Of a stretch of DNA of 64,000 bases, positions 1-8,973 are shown one piece after another. The stretch lies in contig CAVSCD010000012.1 in NCBI GenBank assembly GCA_963726335.1, forward strand, positions 434,001-498,000, given 5' to 3'. The notes under the pieces were generated by a model. It was given only the letters and a program-made list of their open reading frames with translations, had not been told where the DNA came from and did not search any database. The position numbers and the translations under genes are program-made. Origin of the DNA: CAVSCD01 sp963726335 (GTDB taxonomy: Bacteria > Acidobacteriota > Aminicenantia > Aminicenantales > UBA8522). Numbering within the stretch: the stretch's first letter is position 1; each line of letters begins with the position of its first letter.

Positions 1-1173
1 GGGATAAAAGAGTGCGGATATAAGGAAGCCCACTATAAGATCCCCGAGAAGGAGTTCCCCCGTGACCCGAACAAGCCCCGGGTCAAGCTGATCGGGACAG
101 GAGGGACGATCGCCAGCCGGCTCGACTACAGGACGGGCGCGGTCATCCCGGCCTTCACGCCGGGGGAGCTTTACGGGTCGGTCCCCGAACTCGCGGAGAT
201 CTGCAACCTGGACACGGAAAAGCTATACGGCGTGTTCAGCGAAAACATGGGCCCCGAACAGTGGGTGGGAACGGCCCGGGCGATCGGCCGCGAGATCGAA
301 AAAGGGGTTCAGGGGATCGTCATCGGCCACGGGACGGACACCATGCACCACACCGCGGCCATCCTGTCCTTCATGGTCCAGGACTCGCCCGTGCCGATCG
401 TCATGGTCGGCTCCCAGAGGTCGAGCGACCGGCCGTCATCCGACGCGGCCCTGAACCTCATCAACGCCACCAAGACGGCGGCCGAGAGCGACATCGCCGA
501 AGTCATGGTCTGCATGTTCGGTCCGACGAGCGACCAATACGACCTCCTCCACCGGGGGACGCGCGTCCGCAAGATGCACTCTTCCTACCGGTCCACGTTC
601 CGGACGGTCGGCGACATCCCGCTCGCCATGGTCAGCCGGGAGAAGATCATTCCCCTCAGGGACGACTACAAGAGGCGCCGGAGCGACAATCGCGTCGCCA
701 TCCACCCGGAATTCGAGGAGAAGGTCTCGATCGTCTACTATTACCCCAACATGAAGCCCGACATCATCGAATCGCTGATCGATAACGGATACAAGGGGAT
801 CGTCATCGCCGGGACGGGCCTCGGCCACGTCAACAAGCCGCTCTACCCGGCTCTCAAGCGGGCCTGCGAAAAGGGGATCTCCGTCTATATGACGGTGCAG
901 ACCCTCTGGGGCTACGTGCAGATGTTCGTCTACGACACGGGCCGCGACATCATGGAGCTCGGCGTCGTGCCCGCGGCCAACATGCTCCCCGAGGTGGCCT
1001 ACGTGAAGCTCGGCTGGGCACTGGGCCGGACGGGCGACCCCGCCAAGGTCAAGGAGATCATGCTCACGCCCATCGCCGGGGAGATCACCGAGCGCGAGCC
1101 GCACAACGGCTATCTCATCTTGCAGGGCGGCATCCCGGAAGTCGAGCGTTTCGTATCGAGCTACTGGAAGTAA
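1..1173 (+). CDS. gatD: Glu-tRNA(Gln) amidotransferase subunit D, asparaginase type (5' truncated by window edge)
   Basis: The reading frame is open from base 1, so about 391 C-terminal residues are present and the extreme N terminus lies outside the window. The product is an L-asparaginase-fold amidohydrolase of the GatD type. In archaea GatD supplies ammonia to GatE, which converts misacylated Glu-tRNA(Gln) to Gln-tRNA(Gln) in the cytoplasm. Visible signatures are GTGGTIAS with the first catalytic Thr, GHGTDTM with the Thr-Asp pair, and RKMHSSYR, which probably carries the catalytic Lys. The segment before GTGGTIAS (KEFPRDPNKPRVKLI) matches GatD rather than short type I/II asparaginases, and the length fits GatD (about 420-440 residues). 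Stop TAA. No gatE is visible because the upstream region is missing. A stand-alone cytoplasmic asparaginase is the main alternative. Confidence 0.8.
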   Translation, partial: GIKECGYKEAHYKIPEKEFPRDPNKPRVKLIGTGGTIASRLDYRTGAVIPAFTPGELYGSVPELAEICNLDTEKLYGVFSENMGPEQWVGTARAIGREIEKGVQGIVIGHGTDTMHHTAAILSFMVQDSPVPIVMVGSQRSSDRPSSDAALNLINATKTAAESDIAEVMVCMFGPTSDQYDLLHRGTRVRKMHSSYRSTFRTVGDIPLAMVSREKIIPLRDDYKRRRSDNRVAIHPEFEEKVSIVYYYPNMKPDIIESLIDNGYKGIVIAGTGLGHVNKPLYPALKRACEKGISVYMTVQTLWGYVQMFVYDTGRDIMELGVVPAANMLPEVAYVKLGWALGRTGDPAKVKEIMLTPIAGEITEREPHNGYLILQGGIPEVERFVSSYWK

Positions 1174-1179
1174 AACGCT

Positions 1180-1381
1180 TCAGCGCCGCAAAATCCTGAA
1201 GGGAATGCGAAGCCAGGGGATGCCGACGTCGCTGAACCAGCCTTCGCCTTCCCGGACCAAATCCACCGCCAGAAAATACCGGCCCGGTTGATCCGGGGCC
1301 TTGATGCGGAGAAGGACGTCGCATACCTCGCCCGGCCCGACGTCCCGGGGCCAAGGGGTGCGCCCGCCTAAGTCAAAACGC
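1180..1381 (-). pseudogene. C-terminal remnant of a beta-sandwich domain protein
   Basis: Reading the minus strand into a TGA at 1182-1180 gives about 65 residues with a recognisable pattern: a GGRTPWPRDVGPGE stretch, then IKAPDQPGRYFLAVDLV and EGEGWF. In my memory this pattern marks the last strands of a C-terminal beta-sandwich appended to bacterial membrane glycosyltransferase-like and related proteins. No start or upstream domain exists; the frame loses similarity at about 1381, where the neighbouring small lipoprotein gene ends. I read it as the 3' stump of a lost gene. The parent family is uncertain. Confidence 0.5.
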
Positions 1382-1752
1382 TCAATACCATTTGCTGATC
1401 GAAAACGTGTGGGTGTGGCCGGCGTCGCTCGAGGTGGTCGTCGAAACGGTGCCTCCGCCTTGCACGGTTGTCAACTGAGCTTGGGTCATGGTGAAAGTGT
1501 GAGTGTGTCCCGAGTTCGAAGTGGTCTGCCTCGAGATACCGCCCGAGGGGGGACTGTCGATTTCGCTCCGCGCCATGGTCACGCTGTGGGTATGGCCGGT
1601 ATCGGACGACGACGTGAAGGTGTGATTCGTGCTGTCGGACGGACCGGAGGGTGAGCCGTTGTCCGAGGAGGAGCAGCCGCTTTGCAGGAGAAGCGCCAGT
1701 CCAAAGGACCCCCGGCCAGGGCCGATGATTTAAGAAAATCGCGTCTATTCAT
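1382..1752 (-). CDS. small Tat-type lipoprotein with GHTHTF/V repeats (one frameshift)
   Basis: About 122 residues if one base is restored. The start ATG (1752-1750) follows GGAGG by 7-8 nt. The N terminus reads MNRRDFLKSSALAGG, a twin-arginine motif. After a 5-C run on the plus strand (1709-1713) the frame must shift, and it then continues FGLALLLQSGC, a lipobox, into a Ser/Gly-rich linker. Adding one C to that run joins the frames. The mature part carries three spaced motifs (DTGHTHSV, NSGHTHTF, DAGHTHTF), each with two histidines, separated by Thr/Ser/Gly-rich stretches, and ends SISKWY. The family is unknown to me. The His pairs on a short secreted chain suggest metal binding, which is inference. 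It is the only intact-looking gene between two decayed or non-coding stretches. Confidence 0.6.
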
Positions 1753-2209
1753 AATTTTGCCTCCGGATGAATAATCTCGCGTTCATTCGTGATTAGTGCA
1801 AGTCTTGTGCCAACTTACTTTTGAGATTCGCGTGTCCACTTTCCCCTCGAGCGCCGTCCGGACAGGGGACCGGGCCGGGTCAGCCGGCTGATAATCCTTC
1901 CTGACAGGACTCGCCGCATTGTGTGGTCCCGGCGCAGCGTCCTGAGGCGGGGTTGTTGCGGCCGGAGGGAATATACCTGAAAGAACCGGCTGCAGGATTC
2001 TGAAGATGTCGAACCCCAGCCGGAATTGGTCAAAAAAGCCCGTTTCGAACTGCCCCGGGCCGCCGCCACCTCCGCAGAAAATCGTTAATTTTTATCTTTT
2101 GGCCACGCCTCGTGAAAAGGGAAAGAGGGTTTCCGGGGTGCGCCTTGGCGCTTATAAAGACAGTCGAGGACGATAGAAGGGGGATAAACGGCCGCCCGCC
2201 GGGGGACGG
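1753..2209. other. intergenic, no gene recognised
   Basis: About 460 bases between the small lipoprotein and the peroxidase terminator. The short open frames here on both strands have no recognisable protein character or convincing ribosome binding site. The sequence around 1770-1800 is relatively AT-rich and could hold the promoter of the lipoprotein gene, but I could not pick a convincing pair of hexamers. Confidence 0.4.
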
Positions 2210-2247
2210 AAAAACGCCGGCTGCCGCGTCGCGCCCGCCGCAGCCGG
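2210..2247 (-). terminator. rho-independent terminator after the cytochrome c peroxidase gene
   Basis: Perfect 8-bp inverted repeat CCGGCTGC (2217-2224) / GCAGCCGG (2240-2247) with a 15-nt loop. Read on the minus strand it is followed by CG and five T (2214-2210). It lies immediately 3' of the peroxidase stop codon. Confidence 0.6.
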
Positions 2248-2253
2248 TCAATG

Positions 2254-3447
2254 TTATTTCAGAGCCGGCGGGGCGGTGCCGCCGGCCGGGCTCTTAAGCT
2301 GAGTGCCCGTCAGGGCTTTCAGAAATTCCGTGACGGCTTTCAGGTCGCCCCGGCTGCCTCCGCCCGAGCCGAGCTGAAAAGCGCCCTTGGCGACTTTCGG
2401 GTCGAGCTTGCCGACGACCGGCTTGACCGAGCCCATCGCCAGGGCCTCGAGATGGGCGGCGACGTCGGACAGCTCTTCGAAGGCCCCGTTATGCATGTAG
2501 GGTTTCGAAAGCGCGATGTTGCGCAGGGTCTGGGTTTTGAACTTGCCGAGGTCGGAGCAGGAGGACCTGAGAAACCCGACTTCCCCGCGCCCCGGGTCGA
2601 CGTCCTTGGGGATGCCGCCGCAGATCGAGGCGTTCGCCGGAAACTTCTCGGCCGTTTCGAACCCCGCGTTCGGGACGCCCAGGTTGTGGAAATCGAAATC
2701 CGCGAAATTCGGCGGCTGGTGGCAAGCGACGCAATTCGCCTTGCCGAAGAACAGCTCCAGGCCTTTGAGCTGGTCGGCGGTCAAGGCCTTGTCGTCGCCC
2801 TTCAGCCATTTATCGTACGGGGCGTCGAAGCTCACGGCGGTCCTTTCGTAGGCGCCGATGGCCTTGGTGATGGTCGTCGTCGTGATCTCGCCGCCGAAAA
2901 CGGTCTGGAAATATCTCTCATAGAATTTCCGGGCTTCGGGGAACTCTTTCTTGGTGACGGGATGGATGCCCGTGTTCAGATAGGACAGCACATTGTCCCA
3001 GGTGTTGGCCATCTCGGCCCCGTCGACGACCGGTCCCAGCGCCTGCTCTTCGAGCGTTTGGACACGGCCGTCCCAGAACATATGGCTGGAATAGGCGGTG
3101 TTATATACGGTATTGGAGTTCCGTCGCCCGGTCGCACCGGCGCAGCCGTCGGAGATCTGCTGCTCGTCGCTGAAGCCCATTTCCGGGGTGTGGCAGGAAC
3201 CGCATGAGATGGTCCCGCAGGCGGATAAGTTGGGGTCGAAAAACAGCGCTTCGCCCAGCCGGACCTTGTCCGGCGTCTGGGGATTCACGACCGGCACGGG
3301 GAGCGGGGGAAGCTCCACTCCGAATTCGCTCCGGATCTTGGCCCTCAGGGCGTCGCCGGGCTTGGCTTGCTGCGGCCTTGCCTGGATGATCACTGCTGCG
3401 GCTGCGAGCAAGAGACAGGCTAAACCGACCGTGACGATTTTTTTCAT
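2254..3447 (-). CDS. di-heme cytochrome c peroxidase (CcpA/MauG family)
   Basis: 397 residues, secreted. The N terminus (MKKIVTVGLACLLLAAAAV) is a Sec signal peptide. Two c-type heme sites are visible, CGSCH at residues 82-86 and CVACH at 239-243, in the usual two-domain arrangement of bacterial peroxidases that reduce H2O2 with electrons from small cytochromes; family features RLGEALFFDP, FWDGRV and TLRNIALSKPYMHNG are present. The start ATG has a strong AAGGAGGAACG site. It is the last gene of a minus-strand series after pckG and the ATP-grasp gene, 42 nt after the latter, and is closed by a hairpin terminator. MauG-like oxidative maturation roles cannot be excluded from sequence alone. Confidence 0.9.
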   Translation of the reverse strand: MKKIVTVGLACLLLAAAAVIIQARPQQAKPGDALRAKIRSEFGVELPPLPVPVVNPQTPDKVRLGEALFFDPNLSACGTISCGSCHTPEMGFSDEQQISDGCAGATGRRNSNTVYNTAYSSHMFWDGRVQTLEEQALGPVVDGAEMANTWDNVLSYLNTGIHPVTKKEFPEARKFYERYFQTVFGGEITTTTITKAIGAYERTAVSFDAPYDKWLKGDDKALTADQLKGLELFFGKANCVACHQPPNFADFDFHNLGVPNAGFETAEKFPANASICGGIPKDVDPGRGEVGFLRSSCSDLGKFKTQTLRNIALSKPYMHNGAFEELSDVAAHLEALAMGSVKPVVGKLDPKVAKGAFQLGSGGGSRGDLKAVTEFLKALTGTQLKSPAGGTAPPALK

Positions 3448-3489
3448 CGTTCCTCCTTTCTTATGGGTGGCGGCATTATAAGTTCAGTG

Positions 3490-4428
3490 CTAACAAGAAT
3501 CAACTCCTATCTCGGACGGGTCTTCAAAGCAGGCGCGCGGCAGGGCCGCGGAATCAAGGCCCTCGTAGAAGCGCTCGATCCTCACTGCGATTTGCTGGAG
3601 GGAGGCAAAAAGTGGCTGAGGCACGATGAGCGCGGTCGCCGCCACTTCGTCTTCGTAGAGGTTATGCGTGAGATAAGCGGGTTCCCGGTCCCCGAACCAG
3701 AGCTTCGCCTCCCAGGACTTCCCGTCGATGTGCTCGGTCCGGAAAGTGCGGTTGCTGAGGGTTAGCGAGCGTCCTTCGGAGATGCACGCCAGGATCCCGT
3801 GGTTGGAGTATTCCCGCGCAGCCAGGTTGGCGTAGGCGCAGATGAACTTGCCGCCGAAGGCGACGGCGCGGATGGAAAAAGTATAGCCCTCGACCTTTGA
3901 ATCGATGTGCCTCTGCAGGATAAAGTGAGCTCCGGGCGCGCCCGTCCCGGGCAGATCCTCGAGGCGGTTCACGATGCGAAAGCCGCGCCCTCCCCGGCCG
4001 ACCCGGCGTTTCAAGGCGAGCCGTCCCCACCTCGCCAGCATGCCGTCGGCCGGTCCTGGGTGGCCAGGCTCAAAGACGGCGGTCTCGGGCATCGGGACGA
4101 TGCGCCGCAGGACTTGGTATTGAACCCACTTATCCTCCAGACGAAGCGCCGGATGGAGCTCAGGGGAACGCTCGCCCTGACCGTCCATCCACAGTTTGAA
4201 TGCCTTCAGGGCCGGGAGTAAGGGGAGCGAGTTGAGGTACCCGGCAAACGGACGTCCATAGGTCTCTTTCGAGGTCTTCTCGATGTCCGCAAAAACCCCG
4301 GAAGGCCGGCCGCGAAAAACACGGTGGGCACGGTCGTACTCCTCGGCCCCGCCGGGGAGGCCGAGATTGACCTCGCACACGAAGGGCTCGCGTTCGGGGC
4401 TAATGAGAAAATCGATCCCCAGGTACAT
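3490..4428 (-). CDS. ATP-grasp superfamily protein with apparently permuted motif order
   Basis: 312 residues from the ATG at 4428. The central part has ATP-grasp character: DKWVQYQVL near residue 100, the nucleotide-binding loop KRRVGRGGRGFRIV near 140-155, then ILQRHIDSKVEGYTFSIRAV. The element expected at the C-terminal end of this fold (GIDFLI...EVN, carrying the metal-binding Glu and Asn) sits at residues 4-21 instead, and the C terminus stops after IAVRIERFYEGL, where GIDFLI would normally follow. In the same frame, similarity-like sequence extends upstream (RRGLAIDGPPAGGYISHWK) to an amber codon at 4497-4495. Beyond it, still in frame, is an ATG at 4524 (MSGPAKREE), so the true start may be 4524 with a nonsense change. 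It lies just after pckG. Substrate unknown; a carboxylate-amine/thiol ligase is the family-level expectation. Confidence 0.6.
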   Translation of the reverse strand: MYLGIDFLISPEREPFVCEVNLGLPGGAEEYDRAHRVFRGRPSGVFADIEKTSKETYGRPFAGYLNSLPLLPALKAFKLWMDGQGERSPELHPALRLEDKWVQYQVLRRIVPMPETAVFEPGHPGPADGMLARWGRLALKRRVGRGGRGFRIVNRLEDLPGTGAPGAHFILQRHIDSKVEGYTFSIRAVAFGGKFICAYANLAAREYSNHGILACISEGRSLTLSNRTFRTEHIDGKSWEAKLWFGDREPAYLTHNLYEDEVAATALIVPQPLFASLQQIAVRIERFYEGLDSAALPRACFEDPSEIGVDSC

Positions 4429-4565
4429 TTTCCAATGGGAAATATACCCACCTGCCGGCGGGCCGTCAATCGCCAGGCCACGGCGCTTGAAGGCCTATTC
4501 TTCTCTCTTGGCCGGGCCGGACATCTTCTCGTCCCCGGAGGGGGGGCCTGCCGGATGCCGGACGG

Positions 4566-6341
4566 CTAGCCCTTGAGACCGGAGGCCATCCTCTCGTACT
4601 CGCGGCGGATCTCGTAGGGGAGATGCTGGCCGAACCGGTCGAGGAAGGCGCGGATCTCCCTGATCTCCTCATCCCACTCCCCGGGCCTGACCTCGAACAG
4701 CTTCTGGAGATTCGTCCGGGAAATGTTCAACCCGTCGGTGGGGAAGCTCGCCGGGTCCGGGACCAGGCCGAAGGGCGTTTGCCGGGCGCCGGCCCGGCCG
4801 TTCACCCGGTCGATGATCCACTTGAGGATGCGGATGTTCTCGCCGAACCCGGGCCACAGGAACCCCCCCTGATCGTCCTGGCGGAAGGCGTTCATCGCGA
4901 AGATGAGCGGGGGCCGGGAGGCCATCCGGCCGATGTTCGTCCAGTGGCGGAAGTAGTCGCCCATGTTGTAGCCGCAAAAGGGCAGCATGGCCATCGGGTC
5001 CCGCCGCAGCACGCCGACCTTGCCGGCGGCCGCGGCGGTCGTCTCCGACCCCATCCGCGCCCCCATGAAGACGCCGTGGTCCCAGCTGAAGGCCTCGGCG
5101 ACGAGGGGGATGAGCTTGGACCGTCGTCCCCCCAGGATGATGGCCGAGATGGGAACCCCCTGGGGATTGTCGAAGTCGGGCGAGAGCGTCGGGCAGTTGG
5201 TGACCGACACCGTGAACCGCGAGTTCGGGTGGGCCGCCTTGGTCCCCAAGGACTTGTCCCAGGCCCGGCCTTGCCAATCCACCATGTTCTCCGGGACCGG
5301 CCCGTCCAGGCCTTCCCACCAGGGCTCGTTCGCGTCCAGGTTCAAGCCGACGTTGGTGAAGATCGTCGGGTAGTACCTCGTCCCCTTGAGCGTCCGGATC
5401 ATGTTCGGGTTCGTCTTCATCGAGGTGCCGGGAGCCACCCCGAAAAACCCGCTTTCCGGGATTGATGGCGTAGAGCCGGCCGTCGGGGCCGATATTCAGC
5501 CAGGCGATGTCGTCGCCGATCGTCCAGACCCGGTATTCGGGCAGGGCCGATTCGAGCATGGCCAGGTTCGTCTTGCCGCAGGCCGAGGGCATGGCCGCCG
5601 TGATATAGGTGACCTTGCCGTGCAGGTCCTCGATGCCGATGATGACCATGTGCTCGGCCAGCCAGCCCTGCCGGTATCCCAGCCAGGAGGCGATCCGCAG
5701 GGAGAAGCACTTCTTGCCCAGCAGGGCGTTGCCGCCGTAGCCGGACCCGATGCTCCAGACGAGCCCTTCCTCGGGAAAATGCATGACGTAGCGCTTGTCG
5801 GGGTCGAAATCGCCGACCGAATGGACGCCCTTGACGAAGTTATCGCCCCTGCCGATCTTGTCGACGATGCGCTTCCCCATCCTGGTCATGATGCGCATGC
5901 TGATGGCGACATAGGATACGTCGGTGACCTGGACGCAGGCCTTGGCGTAGGGCGAGTCGGGGTGGCCCATCATATACGGCAGGACGTACATGGTCTTGCC
6001 GCGCATCGCGCCCCGGGAGAGCCGGGTGAGCATCTCCTTGGCTTCCTTCGGGGGCATCCAGTTATTGTTGGGCCCGGCTGGTCCTTGTCGGTCATGTGGC
6101 AGACGAAGGTCAGATGCTCGGTCCGGGCGACGTCGGTCGGGTGGCTGCGGTGGAGGTAGGACTTGGGCCAGACTTTCTGGTTCAGCGCGCGGAAGATGTC
6201 GTTTTGGCCGATCTTCTCTTCGCGGGTCCCCATCTCGATCAGCCGCCGGGCCTCCCCCTCGGAGCCGTCGCACCAGTAGATGTGCTTGGGTTCGAACAGG
6301 CGGGCCTGTTCGTCGACCCATTTTTCGAGCGGCGTGGCCAT
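4566..6341 (-). CDS. pckG: phosphoenolpyruvate carboxykinase (GTP), two frameshifts
   Basis: About 592 residues once two one-base errors are repaired, the normal length for the GTP enzyme, which interconverts oxaloacetate plus GTP with PEP, CO2 and GDP in the cytoplasm. It starts MATPLEKWVDEQARLF at 6341 with an AGGA site. Key motifs are P-loop PSACGKTNLAML, GDDIAWL, PWWEGLD, GGRRSKLIPLV, and GFGENIRILKWI. Frame break 1 lies near 6070-6082 (TDKDQ to GPNNNWMPP; one base missing). Frame break 2 is at 5458-5460, where removing one G restores AINPESGFFGVAPGT. No motif is lost, so sequence error is likelier than inactivation. Stop TAG. The next gene on the same strand is the ATP-grasp gene. Confidence 0.88.
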
Positions 6342-6606
6342 GTTTTTTTGTTCCTGCGTTCCGCCCCGGCCGGTCCTCGAACCGGAGCATCATTCTATCA
6401 GAAACGGCCCGAATCCGTAATCCGATGGCTGCCGGGCAAGATGAAACGCGACGGGTCCTGGCCCGGTTCACCCCCGGCGCCGAACGGCCCATCCTGTTGC
6501 TTTCATGAAGTCGGCTCAGCGCATCAAACGTTCGGCCGGCGGGGGGCCCCCGAACCGAGCCACCCCTCGCGTTTCGCGCGATGCCTCAGCCTGTTTTGGA
6601 TATGTT

Positions 6607-8973
6607 CTATTGAAAAGCGATGCGCTCGAGGTAGGCCGCCGTCTTGAAGTTTTCACTGAACGATATGGGCATGGCGTACTTGAATTCCAGCCGGACGATA
6701 TCGCCCCGCCCGGTGAAGAACGGCGGTTCCGTTTCGATCAGGATCGTGGTCTTGCCGTCGCCGAGGGTCCGCTCCCCGAAGGTCCTGCCGTTGACGGAAA
6801 TGGCGACGCTCTGGGCGTAGTCCCCGTACCAGAAAGGCTCCTTGAAATCGAAGGGGCTGTAAAGGTCGAGCGCCAGCTTCGAGCCCCCGCCGGCGGGCCG
6901 GTTGATCTCGATCACGGCGACTTTCCGGCAGACCGACATCGTCCGTCCGTAGGCTTCCCTCTGGGGGCCGATCCCCTCGAGGAATTCGAGCTCGGGCCGC
7001 GGCTGGGCGAGCTCGGCGGGCCCGAACATCCGTACGGCCTCCCGCGTCGAGCTTTCCAGTTGAAACCCGGCGTAGGTCAAGCCGAATTTTATCTGGACCT
7101 CGTCCTTCAGGGGAAAGGGGAGCCTCGCGGTGAAGCCGCCCCGCTCCCACATCGGGAATAAGCGGGCGCAGTAGCCGGGGATCTCGACCCTGAACCCGAG
7201 ACCCGGCGTGGGGCGCGAATCCTCCCGGACGAACTCCAGGCCGAGGGCGCCCTCGCCGGCCGACATCCCCGCCAGGCGGATGTCCGGGAGCACGTCCGGC
7301 GGGTCGGCCAGGAAGACGCGCGGGAAGACATCCTGGCCGATTCGATAGATGAGCGCGAACTCGCCGGCAACCTGCCTCTCGTAGGCCGCCCCCACGCCGT
7401 CCAGCACGCCGGGGAAGATCGACGCGGTAATTCTCCGTGGCGTCGCGGCGCTTGGCGATGACCCAGTTGTTCCGGCCCTCGCTCCAATACTGGAGCTCAT
7501 AGGGGTAATACCGCTTTACGTCCTTTGAGGCGACGATGAGCTTCTCGCCGGACAACGAAGTCAAAAGGTACGATGTCCAGAAATCGCTGAGCCACATCCT
7601 TTCGCCCGTCTCCGTCATGGCGGCGACGGTCCTCGAAAGCGACTCATGCTTGGCTTTGATATCACCATAGAAAGCGCGGCTGGCTCCCGCCTGGCTGACG
7701 CGCGAAAACGAGCGCCATGACAGCGGCCGACGCGGCAATACCGGTACTTTCGACTTCAGCCAGAGGAACGGGGCGCCGAGGAGGACCGGCACGACGATAT
7801 AAAGGATGTAAAGATAGCGGAGGACATAAGTGCCGCTGGACTCGGACAGAAGGTAGATGCCCATGAAGGCCGGAAAAGGCCGGAAAGATCAGGGACGACG
7901 GCGGCAGCTTGCGACGGGCCGCGAGCAGGATGACGGTCAGAAACCGGCGGCGATGACGCCGAAGTAGATCGGCGAGGCGCCCGGCGGGCCGGCCAAGAGA
8001 TGAGCCCGACAAGGAATTTCCGGAAGCGTGCCGGAGCCGGTGGCTGCCGAGGAAGGGCCGGTCGATTCGCCGAGAAAAAAAACCCGGACGATCGGGAATC
8101 CGCGGGCGAATTCGTTCAGCAGCAGGGGGAAGCAGCCGATCAGAAAGTAGACGGCCAGCTCCAGGTACTTTTTGATCCTGAACCTGAACTTGAAGGCCAG
8201 GAACGGGGCGACCGCCGCGCAGTAAATGATGCTGATCTGGTGGCTCCAGAAGGACAGCCCCAGGACGAACCCCAGGGCCGCGAGCCGCTCCGACTTGTCG
8301 TCGAAAACCAGGCCCGCCGTCAAGGTCAACGCCAGGGATCCCAGCAGGAGCACGACCGGAAAGCCGGAGGCGATGTCCAGCGATGCGCTAACGAGCTCCT
8401 GCCAGGGGAGGACGTAGAACAGCCCGGCAACGCAGGCGAACCCGAACGAAAAGGCCTTCTTGAGAAGGAAGAATTGGATCCCGAGAAAGAGGACAAAGGC
8501 CAGATAGGCCGAGAGCTTGGCCAAAAAAATGGAGTAGCCGAACAATTTGAAAAAGACGGCCATCCAGTGCTGGGGAAAACTGCCCTGAAAAAAGGCGCCA
8601 TAGAAATAGAGCGGCGGCTGCCGGCCTTCGGCGATGTGCTTTCCCATCAGGGCGGTAATGGCTTCGTCGCTGTCCATCAACCCGAAGCTGTGGGCTAGGA
8701 AGGGGACATGCACAATTGTCGAGAGAACCACGATGATCCCGAGGGCCGCCGCGTCCCGCTTCCAGCCCGGGGGCAAGGAGAGCTTCCGCGCCCCAACCCG
8801 GAGAAACACGCGAAAGACGGTCAGCGCGGCCAGGGGGATGAACGCCCAGAGCGGGGAAACGCGGAGCGGCTTTAAAGCGGGGAAGTTGTCCTTGAACCAG
8901 AGAACGACGCCGCGAGGTAGAAGACGGCCTGGAGAACTGGGAGGGCGCCCGAAACGAGCTTCTTAAAAGTCAT
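6607..8973 (-). CDS. polytopic membrane glycosyltransferase, GT39/ArnT-like, with at least four frame breaks
   Basis: The coding signal runs continuously through different frames. It begins MTFKKLVSGALPVLQAVFYLA at 8973, overlapping the GT2 stop by 11 nt. The frame shifts near 8915 to GVVLWFKDNFPALKPL, then ATIVHVPFLAHS-type membrane helices follow with DSDEAITALMGKHI, an acidic motif in the first loop typical of lipid-linked-sugar transferases. Further breaks are at about 7935, at an exact 10-bp tandem duplication (7866-7875 and 7876-7885), and near 7425. The last ~290 residues are soluble and mixed alpha/beta. Total about 785 residues, with roughly 10 membrane segments by eye. Such enzymes move sugars from polyprenyl-phosphate carriers to periplasmic acceptors, and the coupled GT2 probably makes that carrier. 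Functional state unclear. Confidence 0.6.

Noticed and set aside
436..1104. Long antisense frame opposite gatD
   Set aside because: High GC keeps antisense frames open; the composition is Arg/Asp/Val-rich without motifs, while the plus strand encodes clear GatD motifs.
2251..3207. 318-codon plus-strand frame opposite the peroxidase gene
   Set aside because: Shadow of the two-heme peroxidase; no family resemblance.
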